Source: Trichopria drosophilae (taxonomy: Eukaryota; Arthropoda; Insecta; Hymenoptera; Diapriidae). From it: a stretch of DNA of 64,000 nt. Under the pieces are notes generated by a model that did not search any database, was not told the DNA's origin, and saw only the letters and a list, made by a program, of their open reading frames with translations. Shown here piece by piece: positions 1 through 11,187 of this stretch (within the stretch, counting starts at the first letter, position 1; each line of letters begins with the position of its first letter). Location: positions 111,961,501 to 112,025,500 of the forward strand of contig CM059585.1 of assembly GCA_030407085.1 (NCBI GenBank), given 5' to 3'. Made by a program: the position numbers and the translations under genes.

Positions 1-508
1 CAGTCTACTAATGAGTAAATATGTTAGCGTTCCGTTAATACCGTTTGCGTGCGTGCGTATTTCAACTGTTATCTAGTTTAATATTATTGTGTAGGTCTGT
101 GTTGTAATTCGTTTAGCGATGTATTTCTATGTATGGGCCTTGTGTATAAAATGTTAGAAAAGTTTGTTCTTGACTTAGTAAATGGTGGTTAAAAGACATA
201 CATACGAAAACCAAATTTTTTCCCTTAAACTAGTCGGATTTTAATTACATTAGCTTCGAATTTTTCTTGAACTGATTCGGAAATATTCCCGAACTGTTTA
301 GAAATAATCTTAGTTATAAGATCTTAGATATAATTCGAGCATATTACTTCACAGTTCGGGAACTCCTCATGAATTAATTTGACTTCTTCATGAAAAAGGG
401 TCTAGAATATTTCTAACGAGACAGTTCCTAATCTTCTTTCAAGCATACTGAAATCCTCAACATCCGAACGAGTTCGGGAATTTTCACTGGATTATTATTT
501 TCCGTGTA
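1..508 (+). repeat. Left arm of long inverted repeat
   Basis: It starts CAGTCTACTAATGAGTAAAT and ends inward at TTTTCCGTGTA. It is the reverse complement of 3007-3510 with scattered substitutions and a few small indels. The inner end (GTTCGGGAATTTTCA then ATTTTCCGTGTA) is also found alone at about 7850-7895, so the inner end behaves like a terminus of a separate repeat family. Confidence 0.85.
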
Positions 509-523
509 TATAATGTATATTTT

Positions 524-1171
524 CTACGTAAATCCAATATTCTGCCAATTTATTTTGAACATATGACAGACAGAAGATATCGGGACGGCCTGTAGCTCTT
601 GTTCGGATTTGGAAAACCGTAACCTTACCGGGTGATAAATAGGAAGGTCGTGAATTATTTCCAACGACGTCCAGGAGTTCATACTGAATGAAGATCCACT
701 CCAAGATTGATTTCGACGTCTCGGGGCCAAGTCAAAATCAGCATAAAGATCTTCATCTAGCTCTCTTATGACTGATAGGCGTGAATGACGTAGTTTTCGA
801 TATTCTGGAACGCCGTATTCCTTTGGCGAATACCAAATGTTCTCGTCCTCAGAACGAACCTCTTGTAGCGAAATCGAATAACAATGTCTTAAAAGAGTAA
901 GTCCTGGAAGGTCATTATCGTCGGAATAATCCTCTTCCATCGGAGTTTCTTCTTCCATCGGAGTTTCCTCTTCCATCGTTGAGGTTAGAGGAATTTCAAG
1001 TTTGGATTTCTTCTTACTGAAGTATCTCCTGATGATATTCAACATTGTCCCCCTTTTCTGATAACTTACTGTGGCTTCTTCGTTAGGTGGGTCAGAACAA
1101 TCAGGTAAATTCTTCCGCTGACAGCATCCTAGCTCCTTCCGCATCCAAGTAAACATCCTGAATGTCATCAC
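524..1171 (-). CDS. Unrecognised 215-aa protein, family copy 1
   Basis: I do not recognise this family. The protein starts MMTFRMFTWMRKELGCC; the shared start across copies is probably MFTWMRKE. Visible parts are a basic N-terminal third with cysteines, a KKKSK basic patch near residue 54, an acidic stretch with repeated PMEEET units, and a conserved C-terminal half containing HCYSISL, ENIWYSPKEY, ELDEDLYADF, RRRNQSWSGSSFSMNSWTS and EIIHDLPIYHP. Copies 2 and 3 end at ...HMF-stop. Here that stop is changed and ten further residues follow (KINWQNIGFT). There is no signal peptide or membrane segment. It lies between long inverted arms, close to the left arm. The ORF is intact and all differences in length from its paralogues are multiples of three, so it is probably a real coding sequence, but expression is not shown. 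Confidence 0.6.
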   Translation of the reverse strand: MMTFRMFTWMRKELGCCQRKNLPDCSDPPNEEATVSYQKRGTMLNIIRRYFSKKKSKLEIPLTSTMEEETPMEEETPMEEDYSDDNDLPGLTLLRHCYSISLQEVRSEDENIWYSPKEYGVPEYRKLRHSRLSVIRELDEDLYADFDLAPRRRNQSWSGSSFSMNSWTSLEIIHDLPIYHPVRLRFSKSEQELQAVPISSVCHMFKINWQNIGFT

Positions 1172-2427
1172 TTAATGCTCGGATGTAAAATTGAATGTAT
1201 CCATAAATACACTTCTCGTCAGATTACCTTATTTTCACAATCGCAATCCACACTAATCCTGATGATGGTCCAAAAGTAGTTGCGATGTTAATGGGCTCTT
1301 CAATCTATAATCCAGTTGTAGGCCACTAAATAACAACAATTATCCAATGTTCACAAAGAAAGACTGCACTAGAGTAGAATAAGCAAAGTCCGTATACTTC
1401 AAGCTAAGGAGCAGATGTGAATGTGGCGTGGTGAAAGTCCATGTGCTACATTGACGAAATCTCAAGGTGGTGGAATGGAGTGCGGAGTAGGGGCCAGTAA
1501 AGGAGGAGCTTCCCCCAGTCCTCTTTTAGTGTTCACTGCACTTGTGAACCAACCAGATATGCTACCTGCTACACAAAAGCAAGCAATGGATAAAAGACCC
1601 CTCGTTTAGGCGTGTCTTCACACGTTTCATCCCACTTTTACATATACAGCAATTCATATATTTCTCGTGATATAAGGCATTTTTAAGAACAAATTATCAT
1701 ATTTAATACATAGTATCATTTCAATACGCATTTCCAAGAATAATAATATCAAGTTTACAATGCAATATTTTGATAAGATATTTTCAAGCAAACATTTCAT
1801 ATTGTTAATTTTGAACATTTACATTGTTTCCAACAATGCAGCTTTGCCAAATAAAAATTTGTATTTCCGGCTAGTCAAACCCTTTTCTACTATTTGGCAT
1901 GATAGAGGTACCAATTAAGACAAGGCGATTTGATAAAAATTGAAACAGAATCATTTAAGAAGCGTTTAATTTTGCTGTAAATGTGGGGCATTCTACGTGA
2001 AATGCCCCAGCTAAAAAATAATTTACAACTTCATTTACTGCATTTACGCATGTTAGGAAGAAAATTCAATCATTTTTTTACAGATTTAAAGAAGAAGGAG
2101 GTTCTATATTCGAGTTCATATATTTTTTTATGTACGTTCAACCACAACTGTGATTGGTGTATTGAGTTTGAAAAATGGATTTTTCAATAACTACCTCCAG
2201 CATCCTACAATCATTATACATATCAGTTTACTGGCCAATGTCAAGTACATGCTTCTTGATACATTTTGCTATAATATACCGCATAAATTAAAGAATTATG
2301 TATATACATTTTAATATTTAAGTAAAAATATTACTAAAACTTAAGTTTTTATTATTTTGACACATAAGTCGCTTGAAAAAAAGAACAGAAAGCCATCTAT
2401 TCGTTTGAACAATTACACCACACCGGC
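1172..2427 (-). other. 5' flank conserved in all three gene copies
   Basis: This stretch upstream of the 215-aa gene is also present at 27813-29032 and, in part, at 56113-56951. On the gene strand all three begin an ORF with M-(N/S)-CCICKSG and later encode EAPPLLTPTPHSIP-like residues (APTP here), although frameshifts separate the two parts. Near 1981-2010 there is a short palindrome with arms GGGGCATT and AATGCCCC. It may hold a 5' exon, or may be non-coding promoter and UTR. Confidence 0.4.
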
Positions 2428-3006
2428 AAATGTCCTATGGAATGTTATTGGTGGGAGGAAGAGAAGAAATATTAAGTAATAGTAACATATATATGTTTTT
2501 TAAAGTTAATGTGTGCTTTTTTCATTTTCGCCATTTTCGACAAAACACACATAAAAGTTGTTTTTATAATAAGCATTTTCCGAAAATTGTGTACTTCTCC
2601 TAGATTTTCGCTCGTTTTGGGATCGTTCCGAAAAAAAACTTAAGAAATTCGACAATTTTTTAACTAGTTAAATTGTTTAAATAGGTCCCCAACGGGTTTC
2701 TATTAGTTGCAATAAGATCGTATAAGAATTAAATCAGCAAAACATGTAGTTAGTGGAATTCAATTTATGTAAATTTAACAACAATATTAAAGCTTAATTA
2801 ACGAGTAATAAATAACCCTAAACAGAATGAAGAATTTTTGCAACTGCAACTTATAAAATGTCGTTGATAACCTATTCATGCACTTTGAATAGTTGAAAAG
2901 TACACAAATTTACTAAGAATCTTTTGTAAATTTTTCTTTAATTATGTTTAGACGATCTATTGGCTGTTCTTTTTTATCACATTAGTGTACGTCTCTTCGA
3001 GTTTAT

Positions 3007-3510
3007 GGCATATACACGGAAAATAATAATCCACTGAAAATTCCCGAACTCGTTCGGATGTTGAGGATTTTAGTATGCTTGAAAGAAGATTAGGAACTGT
3101 CTCGTTAGAAATATTCTAGACCCTTTTTCATGAAGAAGTCAAATTAATATATGAGGAGTTCCCGAATATGCTCGAATTATATCTAAGATCTTATAACTAA
3201 GATCATTTCTGAACAGTTCGGTAATATTTCCGAATCAGTTCAAGAAAAATTCGAAGCCAATATAATTAAATAATCCGACTAGTTTAAGGGAAAAAATTTG
3301 GTTTTCGTATGTATGTCTTTTAACCACCATTTACTAATTCAAGAACAAACTTTTCTAACATTTTATACACAAGGCCCATACATAGAAATACATCGCTAAA
3401 CGAATTACAACGCAGCCTACACAATAATATTAAACTAGATAACAGTTAATATGCGCACGCACGCAAACGGTATTAACGGAACGCTAACATATTTACTCAT
3501 TAGTAGACTG
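3007..3510 (-). repeat. Right arm of long inverted repeat
   Basis: Reverse complement of 1-508. Inner end TACACGGAAAATAATAATCC, outer end ATTAGTAGACTG at 3510. Differences from the left arm are spread evenly, so the insertion is not brand new. Confidence 0.85.
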
Positions 3511-4484
3511 AGTCAGAAGTTGTATTTCTACATGTATCTATCAGTTTCGCGCGCTTGCGAGAAACGCGCCCTCTGTGAATATCTGTGTAAGTGAATGCCC
3601 GCGAATATTTGAATGTAGTTACTCACAAATAACGGTCTTTATATGTTTCATACAATCGGGTATGTATAGGTTTAAGGGGATTCCATACGGCTCAGTCGAT
3701 AAGGTAGAAATTTTCACAAAGATACTTAAATTAAAAATGATTTAATTGATTTTTCAAAATTCAGACTCTGTATTAGAAACTGTAATGAATATATATGATG
3801 TCCCAAAAAATATGAAACCCGTTAGTTAAAATTCCACTGAGAATCGTGCTAAATGGATAGCCGTCAAAAGTCATTTTTAAAAATACAAAATTACTGTTAT
3901 GACTAAAACCGTATTTCATGAATAAGTGAAAATCGTAGAAATGTAGATAAGACCTTTTCTAAGACACACAGCAGTATAATATCATTTACACTAGTTCCAC
4001 TAGTACGGCCAGTGAAAATTGCTCTAAATAAAAATTGTCTCATCCCAGCTAACACACTGTCACATTCGTCAACGAAAAGTTAACGAAATATACAAACAGT
4101 ATACAAAACATTTTGTATATTTCGTAATATTTTCGCACATGAACATGACCGTACGTCTGCTGGGATTGAACTGAAAGGTTTGATTATTATGTAATTTGGA
4201 GTTTTACTACTACTATTAATAAGTTTGGCGTTTTATTTTGTTTTAAACATTTAAATAATTTTTTTTTGTTTTTACCACATTCACTTCAGCATTATCGCAA
4301 TGTACTTCAATAGCATTTTCTACAAGCTTGTCTGTATTATGACTGCCATCAAATTCCTATTAATGTAAATTAAGGTAAACAAAATTTGATAAAGGTCAAA
4401 ATATTTTTCAAAAAATAACTTTCCTACCGGCATATTCTCCATTCTTTACCTGTGTTAGAAGAAACATATCGAAGCATAATAATC

Positions 4485-4556
<72 letters not shown>

Positions 4557-6156
4557 TTGTTTTCATTCCCTGGCCGCCATGTGCGAATACATCGCCTGCG
4601 CAGAACGGAGCGGTTGGTTCTGTTACGATTCCGTAACTATAGCAAAAACACCGATGAATTAGCCGAGACATACGAAAAAAAAACAAATTGATAGACTTTT
4701 AGGAAATCACAAGCAGCGCTTCCTATTGCTTGTACTAATGTATTAACACACTCTCGCTCACTAGGCAACATGACAATCTGTAGAGGAAAAACCTGAATTA
4801 TCGATCTCGACAGGTAGATCCCGAACCAATCCCTTCACCTCTCTGTAATCGATATACAAGTTAACTACATTATCGACAAACATAAACATTGGTAGAAAAA
4901 CCTAAAAAGTTGGAAAAATATAGAATTCATTAATACAAATACTCTTGCAAATTTAAATTTACCCAGAATTAAAAATACGAATATTTTTGATTTAAAAAAA
5001 CTTCTCCATGTTAAAAAAATAGCCGTCTTAAAAAGTGTACACTGACGAGTTTTCCTTGACTTTCCAGAGCCATAAAAATTCCTGAAAGATGGCATCAGAC
5101 AACGAGGACACACACGTAAACTCACATACACAAACACCCTTTTTAAAATTACACACATACACCAATACATAGAAACCCATTCACGATTACCTAACCCATA
5201 TTTGTTTGTTTTTCTTCATTTAAACAAACAATAATGAAAAATATAAATAATAAATACCATGATTAGGTTAAGCGGAATTTTTCGTACATTTTCAATATAA
5301 ATACACATACGCAAAAACCATAATATACCATGAAAACCCAATAAATAAATTTAGCAATTAAACAAATTAACAAATAAATTATTTTACCATTTACCAATAA
5401 TTCGAGATCTCCCTGATACTATTTTTTCTAATTATTATAAAAAAATATGCATAAATAATGTAGATATTGTTTGTATGCTTGTATACGCACATACACACAC
5501 CCATCCTCACACACATACGCTGATACATAGAGATCCGTTAATGATTATTCAACTTACACTTTATGTTTTTACTAAACTAATAAAAATATATAATCATAAC
5601 CAATACTGTGTTATGACTTCACGCAAATTTCCACACATTTACAATATAAATGAATAAATAATATAATGCATTTACAAAAATTAAAATAAAACAATTAACT
5701 CAGCTAAATAGTTTAATATTTAGAACTTTAACGTCCCATTAAAAAAACCGAATTCAAATCCAACCATGTTTTTCGCAAGTTCAATATTAAACTATAAATA
5801 ATTATGTATTTACACACATACAAGCACACGCACACATATGTGATTACTCACTCGAGTCACGCCCAGACAACGTCTTATTTTATTATTTCCGCAAAATTAA
5901 TTAATAAACAAAGTATTTATATAACACAATATCACTCATAATAATTTCCTCCATTTTGTTACAAAATGAAACAAACCACCATACTAATAATTTTGCACGT
6001 CGCACTAACGAACAATAGCTTAAAAATTACACAGTCATGTTGTCAATAACCTTGCTTTACATTTAACATCACATGGAAGTTTAAAGAAAAACACATAATA
6101 TTATATAAATAATAATTTTCATCGAAATGTCAAAACTCCGAGATTATTATTAATAT
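3511..6156. other. AT-rich stretch without a recognisable gene
   Basis: I see no supported coding region. It holds an (AT)n tract at 4487-4552, short CA-rich tracts near 5485-5520 and 5820-5840, and several A/T homopolymers. ORFs here are short, low in complexity, or translations of the dinucleotide tract. Confidence 0.6.
4487..4552. repeat. (AT)33 microsatellite
   Basis: An uninterrupted AT dinucleotide run of 66 bases. Opposed IYIYIY 'ORFs' across it are artefacts. Confidence 0.97.
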
Positions 6157-6382
6157 TGTTACACCAGCAATTAACGCCTTCTTTTGTATGTTTATTACGT
6201 TCATCATGTAATTAACTTTTATGTAAATTTTGCGAATGTACAAATCGAAAAAAAACAAAATTGTCAATCGGATCAACGTTAGTTAAAAAAATTACGAAAC
6301 CTCAACAAAAGACAAATCTCCTTTCACCTCTCCGACCTCGATAAATCTCGCATCAACGAAGTTTCAATGAGCAGAAAATTGG

Positions 6383-6391
6383 TATAAATAG
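6383..6391 (+). promoter_or_regulatory. TATA box
   Basis: TATAAATAG is followed about 25-30 bases later by a plausible start region near 6412. It is the clearest core promoter in the window. Downstream there is no ATG before the donor at 6616, so exon 1 would be non-coding. Confidence 0.5.
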
Positions 6392-7006
6392 GCGTACGAA
6401 AATCATAGAAGTCAGTCAAAAATTCACACTCAGGATCATCAAGTAGAACTCCCGTAAGAGAAGAAAAACCCATCGGAAGCAGCCAGCACCACCCGGACAC
6501 AGAGCCAGCCAGCACGAGCCAGATCCAGGGTAGTATCTCCAGGGCAACAACGTCAGAGCCGGATCCACCCACTCCCGTCGAGGCTCACCCAGGACCAGGA
6601 CTTCCATCACGAAAAGTAAGTATCGACACACATAACCCCTAACAAAAATATCTATAGGGACCCTGCAGTTTCCGGTACCCGGGAGAAGTACAGAGGTTAA
6701 CAGCCTCAGTTATTTTCCCCGGTGCAAAGGGACTAGCGAGGTCCACCTGGTGCACCGCCCTCCCTCACCTGAGAATTAGATCGACCCATCCTCGGAGGAT
6801 CCCGAGGTCGGATGCAGGCGCTCCGCCCCGGAATCAACCTATAGGTACCCTCACACTTTTCCCTTCACTTTTCGATTCTAACCGCCTACTAACTTGGCAG
6901 GCCAACCAGCGGGGGCACAGAGATTTCTCCGTTGACTGGTCCCGCCCCCCTCTCCATCACATACTGGACACTAACCCCATTTTCTTTTTCCACCTTTTTT
7001 TTCCAG

Positions 7007-7290
7007 TGCCGGGTGCTCAACAAAGGCGCCACAACAAGAAGGCCCGTCTGACCCAAGCCGCCCAATGGGCCGTATGGAGCGCCCACCACCGACGATCGCT
7101 CGACCCTGAGCTGGCCACCAATCCCCTCCCGCTGGACCAATTGGCCATCTTTTGCAATTTTCCAACTCTCCCTCCTCCCCCATCCATGTCCCCACAACCT
7201 GTATCCTCCACAGAACCACCCTCCGAAACCAAAACCCGAATAACCCTGGAGGAATATTTTCAGAGGTACCAACCTCTAATAAAAAAATAA
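7007..7290 (+). CDS. Short basic ORF whose start codon would be made by splicing
   Basis: If the donor AAAA|GTAAGT (exon end 6615) is joined to the acceptor TTTTTTTTCCAG|TG (exon start 7007), an ATG is created across the junction. It opens a frame of about 94 codons beginning MPGAQQRRHNKKAR and ending at the stop 7288-7290, just before an AATAAA-rich stretch. The protein is basic at its start, Pro/Ser-rich in the middle and ends EEYFQRYQPLIKK. No domain is recognised. Evidence is limited to splice-site and polyadenylation signals; it could be a fortuitous ORF within an LTR. Confidence 0.35.
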
Positions 7291-7468
7291 TAAAAATAAA
7301 AGACATCTTTTTTTCAATTTGAACTTTACCCGTTTTATTTTTTCCCTACTCCTCATTTCTCGCGTCCGAACATTCCGCCTCGAACTCCAGGTCGGCTTCT
7401 GAGACCGACCTACCTTTCGACGACTTAGGGAGAAACCTCACAATTCGAGGCAAATTCCGGTCGTAACA

Positions 7469-8929
7469 GTTCGTTGGTTGTGTATATATATATGTACATG
7501 GTCTGGCGTATCGGTATTTGCGGATATAATATATATATACATATAGGTAGAGAAGTACACAAAAGTTCGGGAATTTTCATAAACTGGATGCACAACTTCT
7601 CACAATCGTAATATAATAAAAACTATTTCATGTTAGATGTACATTTTCTTAAATACTAATGACATAAATATTGAACTGTTTCTTAATTTTATGTGAAATC
7701 ATCTGTAATATTTACTTTCAGCGTATTTCCGAACCAAACTGTGAAATATATTTTCAGTTCGGGAATTACTCAGAAACATTTCGAACATATTTACCGATAA
7801 TCGTGAGATTTTCGTCGAATTTTTCCCAAATCCTTAACATCCGAACAAGTTCGGGAATTTTCATTGGATTATTTTTTCCGTGTAGTATCACATTTCTGGA
7901 TCTTCCGTCATTCTCATTGCAGGGTAAATATTTACGTCAATTTAACTACTAATAATTTGTTATAAAAGTACAAAATTAACATACCAATAGAGCTATCATA
8001 CTACATAAATTCGTAAAATTATTGTACAACGCAGCATGGTTTGTTTACTTCAGTCCCGTATACCTTTATAAGATACCTGCGTATTTTCTGATGGGTCTCT
8101 TGGAAAAACATTACGTGTATCACAAATGTATACTGGGAAATACACCGACGTTATATTTCCTAGGAATATATCGTTCCATATACCTACGACAAATGCAATA
8201 TTCTCGAAAGTATCTCACAAAGACTGTGATGTAGTGCCATTAAAAATATGGAATATTACTACAATGGAATGTTTTAAAATTAGTTTAACTTTAACGCGAA
8301 TAGGATGCAAAGAAATAACCTATATATTAACAATTGCAAAGCCATATAACAAATCTAGTCTAAGGTTATGACTTTATGCAAATGCGGCGAATAAATAAAT
8401 AAATAAATCGTTTTAATTTTCGATAACCATCTTTTTTCTTCGAAATACGGTAACTTTACAAAAATATTATCTCTGTCAGGTCCCTGCTTGATCCCACGTT
8501 TTTTAGTCATATTTTTGCTGCTAAATCCGAATATCGAGGATTCTTGGTTGAAAAGGTGGCAGATAGTATCTTGAAAATAAATTAATTGTTTAACACATTA
8601 AATAAAAAGATCGAATGTAACAAAATTTATCATGAGGTTAATTTGTAATGAAGTAATATTTAGTAGTAAAACGTAATAATGTTTTTAATGGCTCGAATCC
8701 CGGTCATTCGAATCGTGTATTGGAAAAAACCATAAACTATGGAACGCCATACCTAGAATCCATAATCGGTGACCCTGAGCACCTTTACTAGTACATATCG
8801 TGGTTCACATCATGTACGACGTTGTATATGACTCATACTTTCATCATTGCATAATATATTTTATGAATCCGATATTAGCACAAATTTCGTGATCAAGTAC
8901 ATTAAAAGTCCTGTCAATTTCAATAAAAA
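7469..8929. other. AT-rich stretch with one repeat terminus
   Basis: No gene is supported. About 7540-7895 contains several TTCGGGAAT motifs and ends with the TTTTCCGTGTA terminus also seen at the inner ends of the inverted arms at 508 and 3007. A short AAAT/AATA tetranucleotide run at 8388-8407 could be the tail of a decayed retroelement. Confidence 0.5.
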
Positions 8930-9510
8930 CTAGTGTTGGCGTGGTGCCTCGCTCGCTCAGAAACTTCGACCCAGTGGAGAGTCGGCTATTCCTTAAGACT
9001 CGATTCTTTACTAACAGCTTTCAATTGTATTATAAAATTATATTGATATTTGGGGGTCCAATCATATTTAGGTACAAGTGGCTTCGATAGGTATGTTACA
9101 ACAATATAGTGTTTGTTATATGTATGAAAATTGAAAATGAGCATTTTCAAAACTTCGACCCCGACAACAGGCCAGCCGAAGTATTAATAAATAAAAGTTG
9201 CAAAATACTTACTTCAAGTACTTGTATTGTAATAGACTATTCGATGCATATTACTTGTTTACAGTGTTTTACTAATTACTGTCTGTATCATTATGATATT
9301 ATATATACAATATATATAGATATAATTCGTCAAAGATATCTTAAAAGTGTCGAAAAGATCTCTGACGGATACCTTTTAGATACTGTAAGACATCTTTTAG
9401 ATATATCGAAATAGTTATTTTCGTATCAAGGGCGTAAAAGAACTTATGTGCCCGTAGGTAATAACCGCGCCCGAGGGGCTGGCGAAGATTACCCTGGGGG
9501 TAGAGGGTCG
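8930..9510 (+). repeat. Dispersed ~0.6-kb repeat, copy A
   Basis: Starts CTAGTGTTGGCGTGGTGCC and ends in a GC-richer tail (GGGGCTGGCGAAGATTACC). Homologous copies on the minus strand lie at 16856-17361, 32085-32700 and 53800-54140. All four share the CTAGTG end, so that is a true element boundary. No coding capacity is recognised; it may be a SINE, solo LTR or non-autonomous element. Confidence 0.75.
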
Positions 9511-9785
9511 TTGCACTTCGAATCTTTTAGGATGTCCACGTGTGTTAACGAGGTTGCTAGATTCTAATGATCTGATTGTGCTCGATTGACGGTGGTTACT
9601 ATCTTTCGTGGTAAATTGTTGTTTTTGAACCATGTTGTACACTACCGGCCAAAAGTTCGTGAACGCTCTGAATTTTTTAAACCATCAAATAATGCGTTCT
9701 ATCTCTGAATCGTTAACGATAATGATAAAACTCATCTGATGTCTTTTAAAGTACACAAATAAAGGTGCATTTAGTTTTACTTCAT

Positions 9786-10133
9786 ACGTTATATTTTTTT
9801 CTTTCGACTTTAAACACTGACAAAAAGTCTAAAAAATGTTTCTGCATATAGTCAATTTTTGTCTAAATACTACAATTCAAGGACTTTAAAATGGCTATTG
9901 TGAAAAGTCGGTACGATTTTTTGTTCCTGAGTTATGATTTTTTGAAAATTGCCAGTTTACCTCATTTTGTCAGAATTCTTTGGAAAAAGGCAAAAAGTTG
10001 ATAACTCAAAAAAATAGTAACTCTGACAAAAAAAATCGTATGTACTTTTTACAAGAGTCATGTCAAAGCTCTTGAATTATAGTATTTAGCAAAAAATTGG
10101 AAATATACAGAAAAATTTATTACACTTTTTGTT
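9786..10133 (+). repeat. First copy of ~348-bp direct duplication
   Basis: Runs from ACGTTATATTT to ACACTTTTTGTT. It is repeated almost without change at 10616-10962: one A fewer in an A-run and a substitution (GAGTCATG/GAGCCATG) were noticed. The two copies abut the SINE-like insert exactly on both sides. Confidence 0.9.
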
Positions 10134-10615
10134 GACCAACAGCAATTGCCCTGTGGTCGGCGCGACACGCAGTCGCTCTTTCAAGTAAAGCATCCTGATT
10201 GGGGATCGTGACTTGGAAGGGTGACTGTTAAAATAAAAAAAAACGAGCGTTGCGCCCGCTACGGCAAAGATAGCAGGCCGATTGCTGAGTGGGAGACACA
10301 GCTGCTTTACCATCAGAGGGTATACTCTGATGATAAAGTAGTTCGTCGACTGTATCTGTCTGGGTTTTCCGTAGTTTTCCCAGACCCCGTGCAAATGCGA
10401 TACAGAGGGGTCAAGTCGCTCTACGGGGTGCAGTAATGGGGGGACTGGCTCTGGATGGTTGATCCTTGTGTTTGTCTAAAAGTATTGTCTTGTAATGTCT
10501 TTGAAAGTCTGTCCGACCAATCCACCCGAGAGCCGACCCGCGAATAGGCTAAAAATGTCATTAAAGCGGGGGATAATTCCTTTCCTTTATCCTTTATCCT
10601 ATCCTTTTTATCCAC
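10134..10615 (+). mobile_element. SINE-like insertion with TCCTTTATCC-type tail
   Basis: A GC-richer 482-bp insert with no long conserved ORF. It ends in an irregular run of TCCTTTATCC/TATCCTTTT units, resembling the tandem-repeat 3' tails of SINEs and non-LTR elements. It sits precisely between two ~348-bp direct copies of the host element, which makes those copies its likely target-site duplication. Clear A and B boxes are not evident, so RNA polymerase III origin is unproven. Confidence 0.6.
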
Positions 10616-10962
10616 ACGTTATATTTTTTTCTTTCGACTTTAAACACTGACAAAAAGTCTAAAAATGTTTCTGCATATAGTCAATTTTTGTCTAAATACT
10701 ACAATTCAAGGACTTTAAAATGGCTATTGTGAAAAGTCGGTACGATTTTTTGTTCCTGAGTTATGATTTTTTGAAAATTGCCAGTTTACCTCATTTTGTC
10801 AGAATTCTTTGGAAAAAGGCAAAAAGTTGATAACTCAAAAAAATAGTAACTCTGACAAAAAAAATCGTATGTACTTTTTACAAGAGCCATGTCAAAGCTC
10901 TTGAATTATAGTATTTAGCAAAAAATTGGAAATATACAGAAAAATTTATTACACTTTTTGTT
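10616..10962 (+). repeat. Second copy of ~348-bp direct duplication
   Basis: Nearly identical to 9786-10133. It then continues into the right half of the foldback element (AGTGTTAAAAGTTG), as an uninterrupted element would. Confidence 0.9.
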
Positions 10963-11187
10963 AGTGTTAAAAGTTGAAAGAAAAAAATGGCAAATTTTAA
11001 CATTTTTAAAATTTGACAACTGCGAAACTATAACGTCTGAAGTAAAACTAAATGCACTAATTGAAAGTTTTATTTGTGTACTTTAAAAGACATCCAATGA
11101 GTATTATCATTATCGTTAAGGATTCGGAGATAGAATGCATTATTTGACGAGTTAAAAAGTTCAGAGCGTTCACGAACTTTTGGCCGG

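Larger units (their letters stand above)
1..3510. mobile_element. Composite element: gene between ~505-bp inverted arms
   Basis: Bases 1-508 and 3007-3510 are near-identical inverted copies, pairing base 1 with base 3510. Between them lies a segment (about 510-2427) that is repeated at 26527-29032 and 56113-58045 and carries an intact ORF. Another ~580 bases (2428-3006) have no counterpart in the other copies. The match runs to the first base of the window, so the left arm may begin further upstream and the right arm may run past 3510. Long arms with no visible transposase suggest a non-autonomous DNA element that captured or landed around a gene segment. The superfamily is not determined. 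Confidence 0.7.
6157..7468 (+). mobile_element. Possible solo LTR or LTR-like transcription unit
   Basis: The segment begins TGTTAC and ends GTAACA, the inverted termini typical of LTRs, and is much more GC-rich than its surroundings. It carries a TATA box (6383-6391), a splice donor (6616), a polypyrimidine acceptor (to 7006), a short ORF and an AATAAA-rich 3' end near 7285-7300. A hairpin with arms GGTCGG/CCGACC lies near 7391-7412. No target-site duplication is visible (flanks TAATAT and GTTCG). An alternative is a small host gene with a TATA promoter. No gag or pol is nearby. Confidence 0.4.
9645..11187. mobile_element. Tc1/mariner-type foldback element
   Basis: Terminal inverted repeats begin CCGGCCAAAAGTTCGTGAAC and are flanked by TA at 9643-9644 and 11188-11189. 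The arms match inward for roughly 150 bases. TA duplication and the CCAAAAGTT-type end are typical of the Tc1/mariner superfamily. No transposase is present, so it is non-autonomous. It is interrupted by a SINE-like element at 10134-10615. Confidence 0.8.

Noticed and set aside
1255..1275. CTGATGATGGTCC as a hammerhead core (also at 27849 and inverse at 56862)
   Set aside because: No GAAA or pairing stems follow; chance match in the gene family 5' flank.
1421..1609. MWRGESPCA... ORF on the strand opposite the family gene
   Set aside because: Frame is not kept in copies 2 and 3; the gene-strand reading is better conserved.
1..3510. Polinton or virus-like element, because of long inverted arms
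   Set aside because: Far too short, with no polymerase, integrase or capsid ORF; ends not verified.
4408..4691. Opposed IYIYIY-rich ORFs
   Set aside because: Translations of the (AT)33 tract; not coding.
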